Shown here piece by piece: positions 31,647 through 40,613 of a stretch of DNA of 43,597 nucleotides (its first letter is position 1; the number at the start of each line of letters is the position of its first letter). The position numbers and the translations under genes are program-made. This stretch comes from Flavobacteriales bacterium (GTDB lineage: Bacteria > Bacteroidota > Bacteroidia > CAIKAF01). The notes beneath the pieces were generated by a model that saw only the letters and a program-made list of their open reading frames with translations, did no database searches and had not been told where the DNA came from. The DNA is taken from contig JANWKQ010000177.1 in assembly GCA_025451295.1 (NCBI GenBank), forward strand, positions 1 through 43,597, given 5' to 3'.

Positions 31647-33908
31647 TTAATTTTCATAGTCGACCGGTTCTTCTGTCTCAGAATAAGAACAATCGACTTC
31701 CACGGTCATATCCGTAGGTCTGTCAAAACCATCCCTATTGATTTTTATTGTCTTGTCATTATACACTTTTCTCATAAATAATCCCCAAACGGGCAGAGCC
31801 ATTTTAGCGCCTGACCAGCCATTCTGTCTTACGGTCCTATCCTCGGCTCCAGTCCAAACACCACATACTAAATCAGGCGTTCCGGCAATGAACCATCCAT
31901 CAGAACTGCTTTGGGTTGTTCCTGTTTTCCCTGCGACCGGTTCGGTAAACTTATATTTGTTAACCAGATCGGCACCAGTACCCTCGGTAACTCCACTCAT
32001 TAATTCTACACTTAAATAAGCCGTTTGTTCACTTAAGACCTCCCTGCTTTCGCTTTTGAACTCAGCCAGAACATTGCCATTCTTATCTTCGATCCGGGTC
32101 AAAAAAACAGGTTTGTTATAAATGCCCTTATTAAAAAATGTACTGAAGGCAGCTACCATTTCATATACAGAAATATCAGCTGTTCCCAGGCAAATAGAAG
32201 GATTGTTTTCAAGTTTGGCCGTGATCCCTAATTCCTGCGCCAGTTGTATGACCGCCGGAGCCCCATACTGTTTGATCAACAGTGCCGAAATATAGTTGAC
32301 AGAATGGGCCAACGCGGTTTTCAGAGCAACCTCATCACCTGCAACACTGCTTGAATTATCCGGACACCAATCATCTATACATACCTGCACATTGGGTACT
32401 TTTTCACAAGGCGACCTGCCTTCACGCATAGCCATTGTATACACAAAGGGTTTAAAGGTCGATCCCACCTGTCGACCTCCGCCCGGAACGATCAGCTTGG
32501 TTTTCCCATCGTAAGTACCAGCCCTGACATGATCATATTTAAAATACCGATGATTGATCCCACCCACCCAGGCTTTGATCTCGCCTGTATGCGGATCCAT
32601 ACACATTAACCCTGTCATTAAAAAATATTTATGATATACCACCGAGTCCCAGGGTGTCATTGTTGTATCAATTGATCCACGCCACGAAAAAACCGTCATC
32701 TCTTTCGGAGTTTTAAATTCTTTCATGAGATCCGCATGAGATAATCCACGTTCTTTGGCTGCTTTATAACCATCGGAATTTTTTACCGCCTGCATAATTT
32801 GTTTTTCCACTTCAGAGGCTTTCATATCAGTAGGAAACGGGGCATTCTTTTTTCCTTTTTTTGCTTTAAAAAATTTGGTTTGTAATTGAGGCATGAACTC
32901 TTTTACCGATTGCTCCGCATATTTCTGCATTCTTGAATCAATCGTAGTATAAATCCGCAATCCATCCGTGTAGATATTATACTTTTTCTTCGTTTTGGGA
33001 TTGATATTATTCTTACACCAGTCCTCTACATTTTTCTTTAACTCCTCCATAAAATATTGAGTCGTCCCTCCACCAAAATTATTCTTTGCGATGCGTTCCT
33101 TCAATGCATCCATATTCTCAATGAGTTTTTCTTTCCTGTATTTTTCAAATTCTACGGGTGTGATTTTCCCATATTTTTTCATCTGTCCAAGTACCGTATT
33201 CCTTCGGTTCGTTGCAAATTCGAGCTTCCCTTTGTTGTAGTTAAACACCGGGCTGTAGAGGGATGGCCCTTTTAACAACCCAACCAACATGGCGGCTTCA
33301 GGAATGGTAAGCTCTTTCGGGGGTTTGTTAAAATAAATGGTAGATGCCGAATGAATTCCAAAAATATTATGTCCAAAATCTGCCTGATTGAGATACAAAG
33401 TCAGTATTTCTTTTTTGGTATAATTTCTTTCCAGCTCCAGAGCAATGACCCATTCTTTTATTTTTTGAACAAGTCGGCCCGGCCGGCTTTTCGGCTTTTT
33501 GTGAAAAAGAAGTTTTGCCAATTGTTGAGTTATGGTACTGGCTCCACCATCCCTTCCAAAAGAGAAAATAGCTCTGAGGGTAGCACGTGGGTCAATGCCT
33601 GAATGTTCATAGAATCTTGCATCCTCTGTAGGAACCAATGCATTGATCACGTTGGGGGAAATATCATCGTATTCAACCACCACTCTGTTTTCCAGAAAAT
33701 ATTTTCCGAGTTCCTTTCCATCTTCCGAATAAACAATCGAAGCCATGTTTCTGCTGGGATCAGTAATTGCTTCTGTATCGGGCATTTCTCCTAAAAGGCC
33801 AAACTTTGCTAGGGTTATTAATAACCCCAGAAAAATAAAGGGGGAAAACATCAGCCACCATACCCAGCGATAGTTCCTGAGCAAACGGCTTTTGAATATT
33901 CCAGCCAC
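31647..33908 (-). CDS. class A penicillin-binding protein 1A (tandem copy 2)
   Basis: 753 residues. Same architecture as the downstream paralogue: membrane anchor, GT51 (TEDARF, GGASTITQQLAKLLF) and transpeptidase (GSTFKPF, SVN, KTGTTQS) motifs intact. The N-terminal residues MAGIFKSRLLRNYRW closely match MAKIFKSRLFRNYRW of the other copy. Both copies therefore appear functional bifunctional peptidoglycan synthases. It starts immediately after gldH (1 nt gap). Confidence 0.95.
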   Translation of the reverse strand: MAGIFKSRLLRNYRWVWWLMFSPFIFLGLLITLAKFGLLGEMPDTEAITDPSRNMASIVYSEDGKELGKYFLENRVVVEYDDISPNVINALVPTEDARFYEHSGIDPRATLRAIFSFGRDGGASTITQQLAKLLFHKKPKSRPGRLVQKIKEWVIALELERNYTKKEILTLYLNQADFGHNIFGIHSASTIYFNKPPKELTIPEAAMLVGLLKGPSLYSPVFNYNKGKLEFATNRRNTVLGQMKKYGKITPVEFEKYRKEKLIENMDALKERIAKNNFGGGTTQYFMEELKKNVEDWCKNNINPKTKKKYNIYTDGLRIYTTIDSRMQKYAEQSVKEFMPQLQTKFFKAKKGKKNAPFPTDMKASEVEKQIMQAVKNSDGYKAAKERGLSHADLMKEFKTPKEMTVFSWRGSIDTTMTPWDSVVYHKYFLMTGLMCMDPHTGEIKAWVGGINHRYFKYDHVRAGTYDGKTKLIVPGGGRQVGSTFKPFVYTMAMREGRSPCEKVPNVQVCIDDWCPDNSSSVAGDEVALKTALAHSVNYISALLIKQYGAPAVIQLAQELGITAKLENNPSICLGTADISVYEMVAAFSTFFNKGIYNKPVFLTRIEDKNGNVLAEFKSESREVLSEQTAYLSVELMSGVTEGTGADLVNKYKFTEPVAGKTGTTQSSSDGWFIAGTPDLVCGVWTGAEDRTVRQNGWSGAKMALPVWGLFMRKVYNDKTIKINRDGFDRPTDMTVEVDCSYSETEEPVDYEN

Positions 33909-33909
33909 A

Positions 33910-34401
33910 CTATTGAATTTTTTTGGTTGCTTTTTCCAGTCTCATTCCTACGTCCATGATCATCGGCAGGTTTCCACTTCCATCTTCGACCCTCATTACA
34001 TGTTGTAGTTCGAATTCGTATTTTCCGGGTAGTGGAAAATTAAAATCATGATCAATCATAAACCGGTTATTGCACACATCACCCGAACAATCACCCAATG
34101 GCTTTCCATGCATATCGAGCAAATAAAATTCAAGCGTATCCACCGTTCTTGAACCATCCGGCAAGGTGGTTTTCATGAACATGTACAGGTTTCTGTAGGG
34201 ATAATTATCAGAACACCGGATGTTAATGAGTAAATTACATGGCTGTGTGGTGTCTTTCACCTCGAAATCGAACATTACCGGCTCTTTTGTATTCCACATT
34301 GCATTCGGAATACTTTTATATTTCTCGTAGATCTTATTTCGGTCACATGAAAAAAGGAACAGGACCAACATTGGGATGAGGAAGATCTTATTTTTTCTCA
34401 T
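33910..34401 (-). CDS. gldH: gliding motility lipoprotein GldH
   Basis: 163 residues from the ATG at 34401; an ATG five codons upstream (34416) is an alternative. The signal peptide with lipobox FLFS-C19 precedes DRNKIYEKYKSIPN-type and later NLLINIRCSDNYPYRNLYMFMKTTLPDGS, characteristic of GldH. The lipoprotein is required for gliding and the T9SS-linked motility machine in flavobacteria. It overlaps the ricT 3' end by 14 nt (29 if the upstream start is used), a typical coupled arrangement in this phylum. Confidence 0.9.
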   Translation of the reverse strand: MRKNKIFLIPMLVLFLFSCDRNKIYEKYKSIPNAMWNTKEPVMFDFEVKDTTQPCNLLINIRCSDNYPYRNLYMFMKTTLPDGSRTVDTLEFYLLDMHGKPLGDCSGDVCNNRFMIDHDFNFPLPGKYEFELQHVMRVEDGSGNLPMIMDVGMRLEKATKKIQ

Positions 34402-35569
34402 TATTTTGATTTCCATGTCTTTTTTTCTTCTTTCTCTTTTTCTGATTACGGTTCTTATTCGTATTATCAAATCTGGAAAGATTCATTTCGTCCAAAACAT
34501 TGGCAAATTCCGTCGGTTTCGGTGTTGTTTCCTTTAGTTTATCTCTCTCCTCGATGAGGCTTTGAAGATCATCAGGCAAAACACCCTCTTTATTCATCTT
34601 TAATACTTTTTGGATCGTTGCTATATCCAGCGGAATAATAACGCCGGGAGCATTATCGTAAGTATAGGAAACTGTTTTTTTAAATATGTCGGTCTTAAAA
34701 TGGCTGGCATCTCCGATCTTTGTTTTTAGCCTTATCTGCGTATTGGGGAAATCACTTAAAGCATCCAGATAGCTGTCTAATTCATAATTGAGACAACATT
34801 TTAATTTGCCGCATTGTCCGGCTAGTTTTTGTGGGTTAATTGAAAGTTGCTGGTAACGGGCTGCAGAAGTCGTAACTGAACGAAAATCTCTTATCCAGGT
34901 AGAACAGCAAAGCTCTCTTCCGCAAACTCCAATTCCCCCAAGTCTTCCTGCTTCCTGGCGGAAACCCACCTGGCGCATTTCAATTCTCACCTTCAGATCA
35001 CGGGCTAGTATTTTAATGAGTTCCCTAAAGTCAACCCGTCCTTCGGACGTATAATAAAAAGTCGCTTTTGATCCATCTCCCTGACTTTCCACATCACTGC
35101 ATTTCATTTCAAGCCCTAACTCTTTGGATATTTTCCTGCAATGCATCATGAAACGTGTTTCTCGATCAATGGCCTCTTTCCACTTCTGAATATCATTCTC
35201 ACGGGCCTTTCGGTATACAGCCCTTCCTTCGGCGGTTTTATGATTAAACCCGGTTTTTCTCATTTGAAGTTTCACCAGTTCGCCGGTAAGCGAAACGGTG
35301 CCGATATCATGACCAGGACTGCCTTCAACAGCAATTAGGTCCCCGGTATAAAGGGAGAGGTTGCTTTTATTATGGTAATAGTCCTTTCGACTATTTTTAA
35401 ATCTTACTTCAATCCATTGAAATTTATCTGTATGGTCCGCCGGTTGCATATTAGCCAACCAATCGAACACCTCCAGTTTATTCCCACATCCGCCCGTTCC
35501 ACAAGACCCATTATCCTTACATCCTTTTGGCACTCCCCCGGTATCCGTACTACAACTCCTGCAAGCCAT
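34388..35569 (-). CDS. ricT: RicT/YaaT-like PSP1 domain protein
   Basis: 393 residues. An N-terminal Cys-rich extension (C3, C6, C17, C23, C28) precedes the PSP1 core. That core has VEGSPGHDIGTVSLTGELV, a Cys cluster G-I-G-V-C216-G-R-E-L-C221-C222, and a second G-Q-C253-G-K-L-K-C258-C259. In Bacillus this protein is part of the iron-sulfur Y-complex that affects RNase Y processing. The C-terminus is a basic tail (NQKKRKKKKRHGNQNNEKK) overlapping gldH. The paired Cys clusters are the likely cofactor site. Confidence 0.92.
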   Translation of the reverse strand: MACRSCSTDTGGVPKGCKDNGSCGTGGCGNKLEVFDWLANMQPADHTDKFQWIEVRFKNSRKDYYHNKSNLSLYTGDLIAVEGSPGHDIGTVSLTGELVKLQMRKTGFNHKTAEGRAVYRKARENDIQKWKEAIDRETRFMMHCRKISKELGLEMKCSDVESQGDGSKATFYYTSEGRVDFRELIKILARDLKVRIEMRQVGFRQEAGRLGGIGVCGRELCCSTWIRDFRSVTTSAARYQQLSINPQKLAGQCGKLKCCLNYELDSYLDALSDFPNTQIRLKTKIGDASHFKTDIFKKTVSYTYDNAPGVIIPLDIATIQKVLKMNKEGVLPDDLQSLIEERDKLKETTPKPTEFANVLDEMNLSRFDNTNKNRNQKKRKKKKRHGNQNNEKK

Positions 35570-35646
35570 GTCTGTTGTTTTTCAGTTATGGCAAATGTAG
35601 TTATTATTTCAATTGGACGGATTCGGATCCAAATAGAGGATTCCGG

Positions 35647-36759
35647 TCAATTCTCCAGCTTCAACGCTTCGTGCAGATCCATGCTTAGGTTCATGGCCAA
35701 GATCTTGGAGTTGGCATTCCTGTCAACAAAATAAACGGCCTTTTCCATCTTTTCAATCACCCGGGGGATCTTATGGTTTTGTGTTACAGCAGAAAATTTA
35801 TCCAGGAATTGTCTTTCATTGCTGGTGACCCGCATCACTTCTTCAGCATTATTCATCGCTAATGACTGGCGAAAAATATGGATCGCATATTCGTAAAACG
35901 ATTTTTGTTTCTCTCTGGAAAGCTTCGAAATGGTATCCACTACCTGACCAAGTTTCCCAATTTCCATAGCATAACTGGCCCTGAACCATTCCTGCAATAA
36001 TTTTGTGGTGTCTTCTTCCTCCTCATCCATTTCCACAAGACGCAGTGCATGACGATAATTTCCGTCGGCCACATTTACAATCTCCCTGGCTTTATCAAAG
36101 CTCATTTCAAATTTAGAAGTTAAGGCAGCCAGCATATCCATATCCTGGAGTTTTTTAAGCTTGATATACTGAACACGGCTTAGAGTCGTATTCAGCATTT
36201 CTTCATCGTTGTTAGCTACCAGAATGATCAGTGATCGGTTCGGTGGTTCTTCGATCGTCTTCAATAGTTTGTTTGCAGTGGGAATGTTCATGGTTTCCGG
36301 CATCCAGATGATCATTACCTGATATGATGCTTCATAAGGCTTGAGAGAAAGTTTTTTTACGATCTCATTCGCTTGTGCAACATTCATTACACCTGCTTTA
36401 GCATCTGAGATCTTTTCCATCCACTCGATGTAGGTTGTATATGGATTTGTCCGCATGATCTCATGAAACTCCGACATAAAAGAATCGGATGTATTATCAC
36501 TGCCGGTAATCGGAAAACAAAAATGCAGATCTGGATGCTGGAGTTGATTGTATTTAACACAACTGGGGCAGGTTCCACAGGAATCTTCAGCTGTCCTCTG
36601 TATACAATTTATATATTGCGCATATGAGATAGCTAATGGCAGATTTCCTCCGCCTTCCTGACCTAAAAAGAGTTGGGCATGAGGTATCCGGCCATTCTGA
36701 ACGGCATGGATCAGTTTTTGTTTGATCTCATGATGGCCAACTACCTCTGAAAATTTCAT
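35647..36759 (-). CDS. holB: DNA polymerase III delta' subunit
   Basis: 370 residues from the ATG (MKFSEVVGHHEIKQKL...); upstream in-frame sequence is ignored because a -7 box lies 6 nt before this ATG. It is an AAA+ clamp-loader subunit. The P-loop is degenerate (LGQEGGGNLPLA, with Asn for the Lys), as usual for the ATP-independent delta' subunit. A zinc cluster C-x8-C-x2-C-x2-C follows (INCIQRTAEDSCGTCPSC). The sensor-1-like and TLSRVQ segments are kept. It heads the minus-strand run to ricT. Confidence 0.93.
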   Translation of the reverse strand: MKFSEVVGHHEIKQKLIHAVQNGRIPHAQLFLGQEGGGNLPLAISYAQYINCIQRTAEDSCGTCPSCVKYNQLQHPDLHFCFPITGSDNTSDSFMSEFHEIMRTNPYTTYIEWMEKISDAKAGVMNVAQANEIVKKLSLKPYEASYQVMIIWMPETMNIPTANKLLKTIEEPPNRSLIILVANNDEEMLNTTLSRVQYIKLKKLQDMDMLAALTSKFEMSFDKAREIVNVADGNYRHALRLVEMDEEEEDTTKLLQEWFRASYAMEIGKLGQVVDTISKLSREKQKSFYEYAIHIFRQSLAMNNAEEVMRVTSNERQFLDKFSAVTQNHKIPRVIEKMEKAVYFVDRNANSKILAMNLSMDLHEALKLEN

Positions 36760-36765
36760 TGATGG

Positions 36766-36773
36766 CAAAGGTA
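36766..36773 (-). promoter_or_regulatory. holB -7 element
   Basis: The minus strand reads TACCTTTG, with its G 6 nt before the holB ATG. No proper TTG -33 box is visible at 19-23 nt. Confidence 0.5.
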
Positions 36774-36848
36774 AAAATTCGGATGATTCCTGAACTTCTT
36801 GATTTTTCCAACTTATTGCGCAGTTATGAGCATGATGTAAGCGGCCCG

Positions 36849-37019
36849 GGGTGGAGTGGTGTCCTTTTTTGTTGTACCTGCAAATTGCAGCCAACTTACT
36901 GCGGGTCCCGGTTTTCGCCAGGATGACTCGGCTTTAACTAAATTACCTATAAAGATCGATAGGTACAACAAAAAAGATATAACAGTCCCGATAGCTATCG
37001 GGAACCGGAAAGGCCACCC
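36849..37019. repeat. nested inverted-repeat element in the holB-pgk gap
   Basis: This fills most of the 324-nt divergent gap (36760-37083). A perfect 16-bp inverted repeat pairs 36864-36879 with 36961-36976. Outer GGGTGG (36849-36854) matches CCACCC (37014-37019). A perfect palindrome CCCGATAGCTATCGGG (36988-37003) and a CTGCAAATTGCAG hairpin (36879-36891) lie within or just outside. It looks like a dispersed Bacteroidota palindrome/REP-like unit. There is no gene inside. Confidence 0.65.
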
Positions 37020-37057
37020 TAAAAATCAACAATCAAATCAATAGTCCTCAAAATTTC

Positions 37058-37065
37058 TACTTTTG
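37058..37065 (+). promoter_or_regulatory. pgk -7 element
   Basis: TACTTTTG lies 18 nt before the pgk ATG at 37084. The -33 region has no clear TTG. Confidence 0.5.
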
Positions 37066-37083
37066 CCCCTTCGATATTTCTAT

Positions 37084-38274
37084 ATGAAAACAATTCAGGA
37101 CTTTTCTTTCAAGGATAAAAAAGTATTGGTAAGGGTTGATTTTAACGTCCCTCTGGATAAAAACTATCATGTAACGGATGATACCAGAATTGTAGCAGCA
37201 GTTCCCACCATTCAAAAGATCCTGAATGATGGTGGATCTGTTATCCTCATGTCGCATCTTGGACGACCAAAAGGTGGTTATGAAGAAAAATATTCCCTGA
37301 AGCATGTGGTTAGCTGTTTAAGTGATGCACTCCAAAGACCTGTTTTGTTTGCGTCTGATTGTATAGGTGCTCCCGCAGGGCAGGCTGCCAAAGATTTGAA
37401 GCCGGGTGAAATTCTTTTATTGGAAAATCTGCGGTTTTATAAAGAGGAGGAAAAAGGAGATCATAACTTTGCACAAAAACTCGCCGGCCTCGGTGATTTT
37501 TATGTGAATGATGCTTTTGGCACGGCCCATCGCCGTCATGCTTCAACCGCAGTTATTGCAGAATTCTTTAAATCAAATAAAGTACTCGGTCTGTTAATGG
37601 CCGCCGAGGTAGATAATATCCAAAAAGTACTTCATAATGCTGAACGGCCTTTTACAGCCATCATTGGAGGAGCAAAAGTTTCAAGCAAGATCAACATCAT
37701 TAAAAATCTGGCAGATAAAGTGGATCATTTTATCATTGGGGGTGGAATGGTTTTTACTTTTATAAAAGCTATGAATGGCAACGTTGGAAAGAGTCTTGTT
37801 GAAGATGAAATGATTGGCAACGCCAAAGAGATCCTGGCCATCTGCAAAGAAAATGGTGTGGAGCTTTATTTGCCTAAAGATTCGGTTTGCAGCACTGAGT
37901 TTTCAGAAAATGGAAGCATTGGGATCTATGAAACCACCGCGATTCCAAATGACTCTATGGGACTCGATATCGGTCCAAAAGCCATTGAAGAATATTGCCA
38001 GGTGATTGCCAATTCAAAAACCATCATGTGGAATGGCCCCATGGGTGTTTTTGAAATGGCGGCCTTTCAAAAAGGAACCGAAAAAGTGGGAAGGGCTGTT
38101 GCATCTGCAACAGATAGTGGGGCTTTTAGTCTGGTAGGAGGCGGGGACTCTGTTGCCGCAGTAAATAAATTTAATTTGTCGGATTCAATCAGCTATGTAT
38201 CCACCGGCGGTGGCGCCATGCTGGAGTTGATGGAGGGTATAACATTGCCAGGCGTGGCAGCAATCGAGGAATAA
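37084..38274 (+). CDS. pgk: phosphoglycerate kinase
   Basis: 396 residues from the ATG (MKTIQDFSFKDKKVLVRVDFNVP). PGK converts 1,3-bisphosphoglycerate and ADP to 3-phosphoglycerate and ATP. Signatures are all present: RVDFNVP, SHLGRPKG, YVNDAFGTAHRRHAS, GGAKVSSK, the WNGPMGVFE loop and GGGDSVAAV near the end. A slightly longer reading from an upstream codon is unlikely. It is cytosolic. The gene ends 4 nt before the next small gene, so they are likely co-transcribed. Confidence 0.96.
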   Translation: MKTIQDFSFKDKKVLVRVDFNVPLDKNYHVTDDTRIVAAVPTIQKILNDGGSVILMSHLGRPKGGYEEKYSLKHVVSCLSDALQRPVLFASDCIGAPAGQAAKDLKPGEILLLENLRFYKEEEKGDHNFAQKLAGLGDFYVNDAFGTAHRRHASTAVIAEFFKSNKVLGLLMAAEVDNIQKVLHNAERPFTAIIGGAKVSSKINIIKNLADKVDHFIIGGGMVFTFIKAMNGNVGKSLVEDEMIGNAKEILAICKENGVELYLPKDSVCSTEFSENGSIGIYETTAIPNDSMGLDIGPKAIEEYCQVIANSKTIMWNGPMGVFEMAAFQKGTEKVGRAVASATDSGAFSLVGGGDSVAAVNKFNLSDSISYVSTGGGAMLELMEGITLPGVAAIEE

Positions 38275-38278
38275 ATAA

Positions 38279-38623
38279 ATGGATGAAGGGGAAAAAGAAT
38301 TTCATTTAAAATGGGCAGCCCTTTTAAAAAAACTCGGCGAACAATTCGGTGAAGACCTGGATTATGACGGGATCATTTTTTTGATCGGAATTCAGGAACT
38401 TGGAAAAGGAAATTTAAAGCTTAAGAAAGATCAGAAACTGGAAGTAATGCATATAGCAGTATGTAAATTACTCAGCCAGTATAATTATTACCGCTATATA
38501 GGCAACGATGAAGATGGATGGCCACATTATGAGCCCACAGAAGAATTACCACATCTTTCATCCATGCAACAGCATAAACTCATCAAAGATGCGATCGTCA
38601 GTTACTTCTCCGAAGAAGCTTAA
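38279..38623 (+). CDS. conserved small protein linked to pgk
   Basis: 114 residues, cytosolic. The pattern GIIFLIGIQELGKG, KLKKDQKLEVMHIAVCKLLS and DEDGWPHYE is one I associate with an uncharacterised Bacteroidota family; no function is known. It begins 4 nt after pgk. Its stop lies 1 nt from the convergent lipoprotein gene at 38625. Confidence 0.75.
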   Translation: MDEGEKEFHLKWAALLKKLGEQFGEDLDYDGIIFLIGIQELGKGNLKLKKDQKLEVMHIAVCKLLSQYNYYRYIGNDEDGWPHYEPTEELPHLSSMQQHKLIKDAIVSYFSEEA

Positions 38624-38624
38624 A

Positions 38625-38960
38625 CTATTGAATTTTTACCGTGATTGATTCGGTTTCATCGGGTGTAATCCTGATAATATTATCACCAAATGCAGGGCCC
38701 GATGGGGCGGTTACATGCACATGAAGAATCACCTCGAGGGCTGGATCGTGAATGTATTCCCACGTTCCGGTAAAGTCAGTTGTACCCGAAACATTGATAT
38801 AGCTCCCGGTGGGTCCGGTTAATTGGATGTTAGCTCCTTGGACGTAAACATCATTGATGTCGACCACCCTGATTTTTGCAACGCCGTTTTCTGGTTCTTT
38901 ATAGCACGAACTTAGCATAAGTCCTGCTGAACAGATAAAAAGTAAGAGGATCTTTTTCAT
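38625..38960 (-). CDS. small lipoprotein with Ig/carboxypeptidase-regulatory-like fold
   Basis: 111 residues. A lipobox (LMLSSC19) and a Tyr/Pro-rich start (CYKEPENG) precede one beta-sandwich domain: VAKIRVVDINDVYVQGANIQLTGP...TTDFTGTWEYIHDPALEVILHVHVTAPSG...IIRITPDETESITVKIQ. The fold resembles carboxypeptidase-regulatory or CNA-B-like domains. It is a paralogue of the 39134 gene, which shares the N-terminus and the (T/K)PDET end. Function unknown. Confidence 0.75.
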   Translation of the reverse strand: MKKILLLFICSAGLMLSSCYKEPENGVAKIRVVDINDVYVQGANIQLTGPTGSYINVSGTTDFTGTWEYIHDPALEVILHVHVTAPSGPAFGDNIIRITPDETESITVKIQ

Positions 38961-39093
38961 ATGGGTATATTTTTAAATGCCTGTTTATATTCTATAGACT
39001 CCCATAGTATGCCAGAAGTTGCATTCTGAAGCATCGGAATCATCCAACGACAATTATTTAAACAATAAAAGCTAAGCGTTAGTTGAAGGGGTT

Positions 39094-39110
39094 TCTGTGG
39101 AAACCACAGA
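39094..39110. repeat. hairpin TCTGTGG-AAA-CCACAGA
   Basis: A perfect 7-bp stem with a 3-nt loop, 24 nt downstream of the minus-strand gene ending at 39134, with no T tract. It may be a weak or Rho-assisted terminator. The rest of 38961-39133 shows no other clear element. Confidence 0.4.
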
Positions 39111-39133
39111 TAAATGCGCAATTCGACGTTTTT

Positions 39134-39490
39134 CTAGTAAATCTTCACCGTTTCGGTCGAAGTTTCATCCGGTTTGATGCGAATGATGCCCTGACCAACT
39201 GCTACTCCATCCGTAGCGCTGATATCAAGGATCACTTCTAATCCCATATCAGTACTTGGGTCAACATGTGTATAAGAATATTCTCCATTCATGTTGGTGA
39301 GGCCTTCATTGATGATAAAGCCGGTTCCCAATTGGCCAGGTTGCGATAATTGAACCGTCGCAGAGGGTACACGAAAATCATTTACATCGATCACGATCAC
39401 TTTTCCGGTGCCTGGTCCGGGTGGTTCATAACAGGAATAGGAAGCTCCTACACCAATTGCGATTACAACAAGGAGTAAGTATTTTTTCAT
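39134..39490 (-). CDS. small lipoprotein, paralogue of the downstream gene
   Basis: 118 residues from the ATG at 39490; an upstream extension is not supported. The lipobox region (GASYSC20) leads to CYEPPGPGTGKVIVIDVNDFRVPSATVQLSQPG...TNMNGEYSYTHVDPSTDMGLEVILDISATDGVAVGQGIIRIKPDETSTETVKIY. The overall pattern copies the gene at 38625, so the pair is an old tandem duplication. It is divergent from pheS. Confidence 0.75.
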   Translation of the reverse strand: MKKYLLLVVIAIGVGASYSCYEPPGPGTGKVIVIDVNDFRVPSATVQLSQPGQLGTGFIINEGLTNMNGEYSYTHVDPSTDMGLEVILDISATDGVAVGQGIIRIKPDETSTETVKIY

Positions 39491-39508
39491 AAACAAACGT
39501 TGTGTTAG

Positions 39509-39543
39509 TTGAGTCAATTCTCTGCTAAAGATAAATATATTTG
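39509..39543 (+). promoter_or_regulatory. pheS promoter
   Basis: TTG (39509-39511), 24-nt spacer, TATATTTG (39536-39543). The ATG at 39601 is 57 nt later, leaving a real leader, unlike the leaderless genes here. Confidence 0.5.
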
Positions 39544-39600
39544 AGGATTTCAACAAGTTTTCAACGAAATTTTTTCACTTTTATACCGAATTTTAATTTT

Positions 39601-40581
39601 ATGCTGGACGAGATTGCCGAAATAGCTGAAAAAGTGAAGTCATTCGAACTCAAATCGAATACGGATCTGGAGAATTATAAACGCGAAATTTCGGGCAAAA
39701 ACGGCCGTTTGAACGATCTTTTTGAAAAGTTCAAGACAGTGCCCGGCGATCAGAAAAAAGACGTAGGAAAGGCTTTAAATGAGCTTAAGATTCTGGTCAA
39801 CGAAAAGTTTGGAGCCGGCCTCGAATTTGTAGAATCGAATTCAACCACGAAATCGGATGTGGATTATACCCTTCCTGGAAAATTTCTCTCCTTCGGTAAA
39901 AGACATCCTCTCAACCTTGTGAATGAAGAAGTGATAGACATTTTTGAAAAGATCGGATTCATTACGAAAGAGGGTCCCGAAGTGGAAGATGACTGGCATA
40001 ATTTCTCCGCGTTAAATTTTCCCCCCGACCATCCAGCACGGGACATGCAGGATACTTTTTTCGTGAATAAAGAAAATAATATTTTACTTCGGACCCATAC
40101 ATCCTCCGTGCAGGTTCGCACAATGATGAATGAAAAGCCACCTATCCGGATCATTTCTCCAGGCAGGGTATACCGGTGTGACAGTGATGCAACCCATTCC
40201 CCGGTTTTTCATCAATGCGAAGGTTTGTATATCGACAAGAATGTTTCCTTTTCTGATCTGAAAGATGTCTTGTTTTACTTCGTAAGATCCTATTTCGGGA
40301 ATGATACCAAAGTCCGTTTTCGTCCTTCCTATTTCCCTTTTACGGAGCCCAGTGCTGAGATGGATATTGGATGGACCATTGATGGAAAATTTAAATGGAT
40401 GGAAATTTTAGGTTGTGGGATGGTAGATCCGAATGTGCTTAAAAACTGTGGGATTGATCCGGAAGTTTATACCGGCTATGCATTTGGTATGGGTATAGAG
40501 CGATTGACCATGCTTCGCTATAAGATCTCGGATATTAGATTGTTCTACGAGAATGATTTGAGATTCATCAATCAGTTTTAG
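39601..40581 (+). CDS. pheS: phenylalanine-tRNA ligase alpha subunit
   Basis: 326 residues from the ATG (MLDEIAEIAEKVKSFEL...). An earlier in-frame TTG overlaps the promoter and is rejected. The N-terminal coiled coil is followed by a class II synthetase core: HPLNLVNEEVIDIF, DTFFVN, LLRTHTSSVQVR, a SPGRVYR motif, FHQCEGLYID, and motif 3 GMGIERLTMLRY. It charges tRNA-Phe together with PheT, which is not in the window. The length is close to bacterial norms. Confidence 0.96.
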   Translation: MLDEIAEIAEKVKSFELKSNTDLENYKREISGKNGRLNDLFEKFKTVPGDQKKDVGKALNELKILVNEKFGAGLEFVESNSTTKSDVDYTLPGKFLSFGKRHPLNLVNEEVIDIFEKIGFITKEGPEVEDDWHNFSALNFPPDHPARDMQDTFFVNKENNILLRTHTSSVQVRTMMNEKPPIRIISPGRVYRCDSDATHSPVFHQCEGLYIDKNVSFSDLKDVLFYFVRSYFGNDTKVRFRPSYFPFTEPSAEMDIGWTIDGKFKWMEILGCGMVDPNVLKNCGIDPEVYTGYAFGMGIERLTMLRYKISDIRLFYENDLRFINQF

Positions 40582-40613
40582 TTGATTATTCTCAGCTCCT
40601 CTCGTTATTTTTG
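40582..40613 (+). promoter_or_regulatory. promoter of the CHU_C protein gene
   Basis: TTG (40582-40584), 21-nt spacer, TATTTTTG (40606-40613). It starts right after the pheS stop and gives a leader of about 75 nt. Confidence 0.55.

Noticed and set aside
36760-36894. Longer N-terminus for holB
   Set aside because: The extra residues show no similarity to the clamp-loader fold, and a -7 box lies 6 nt before the chosen ATG.
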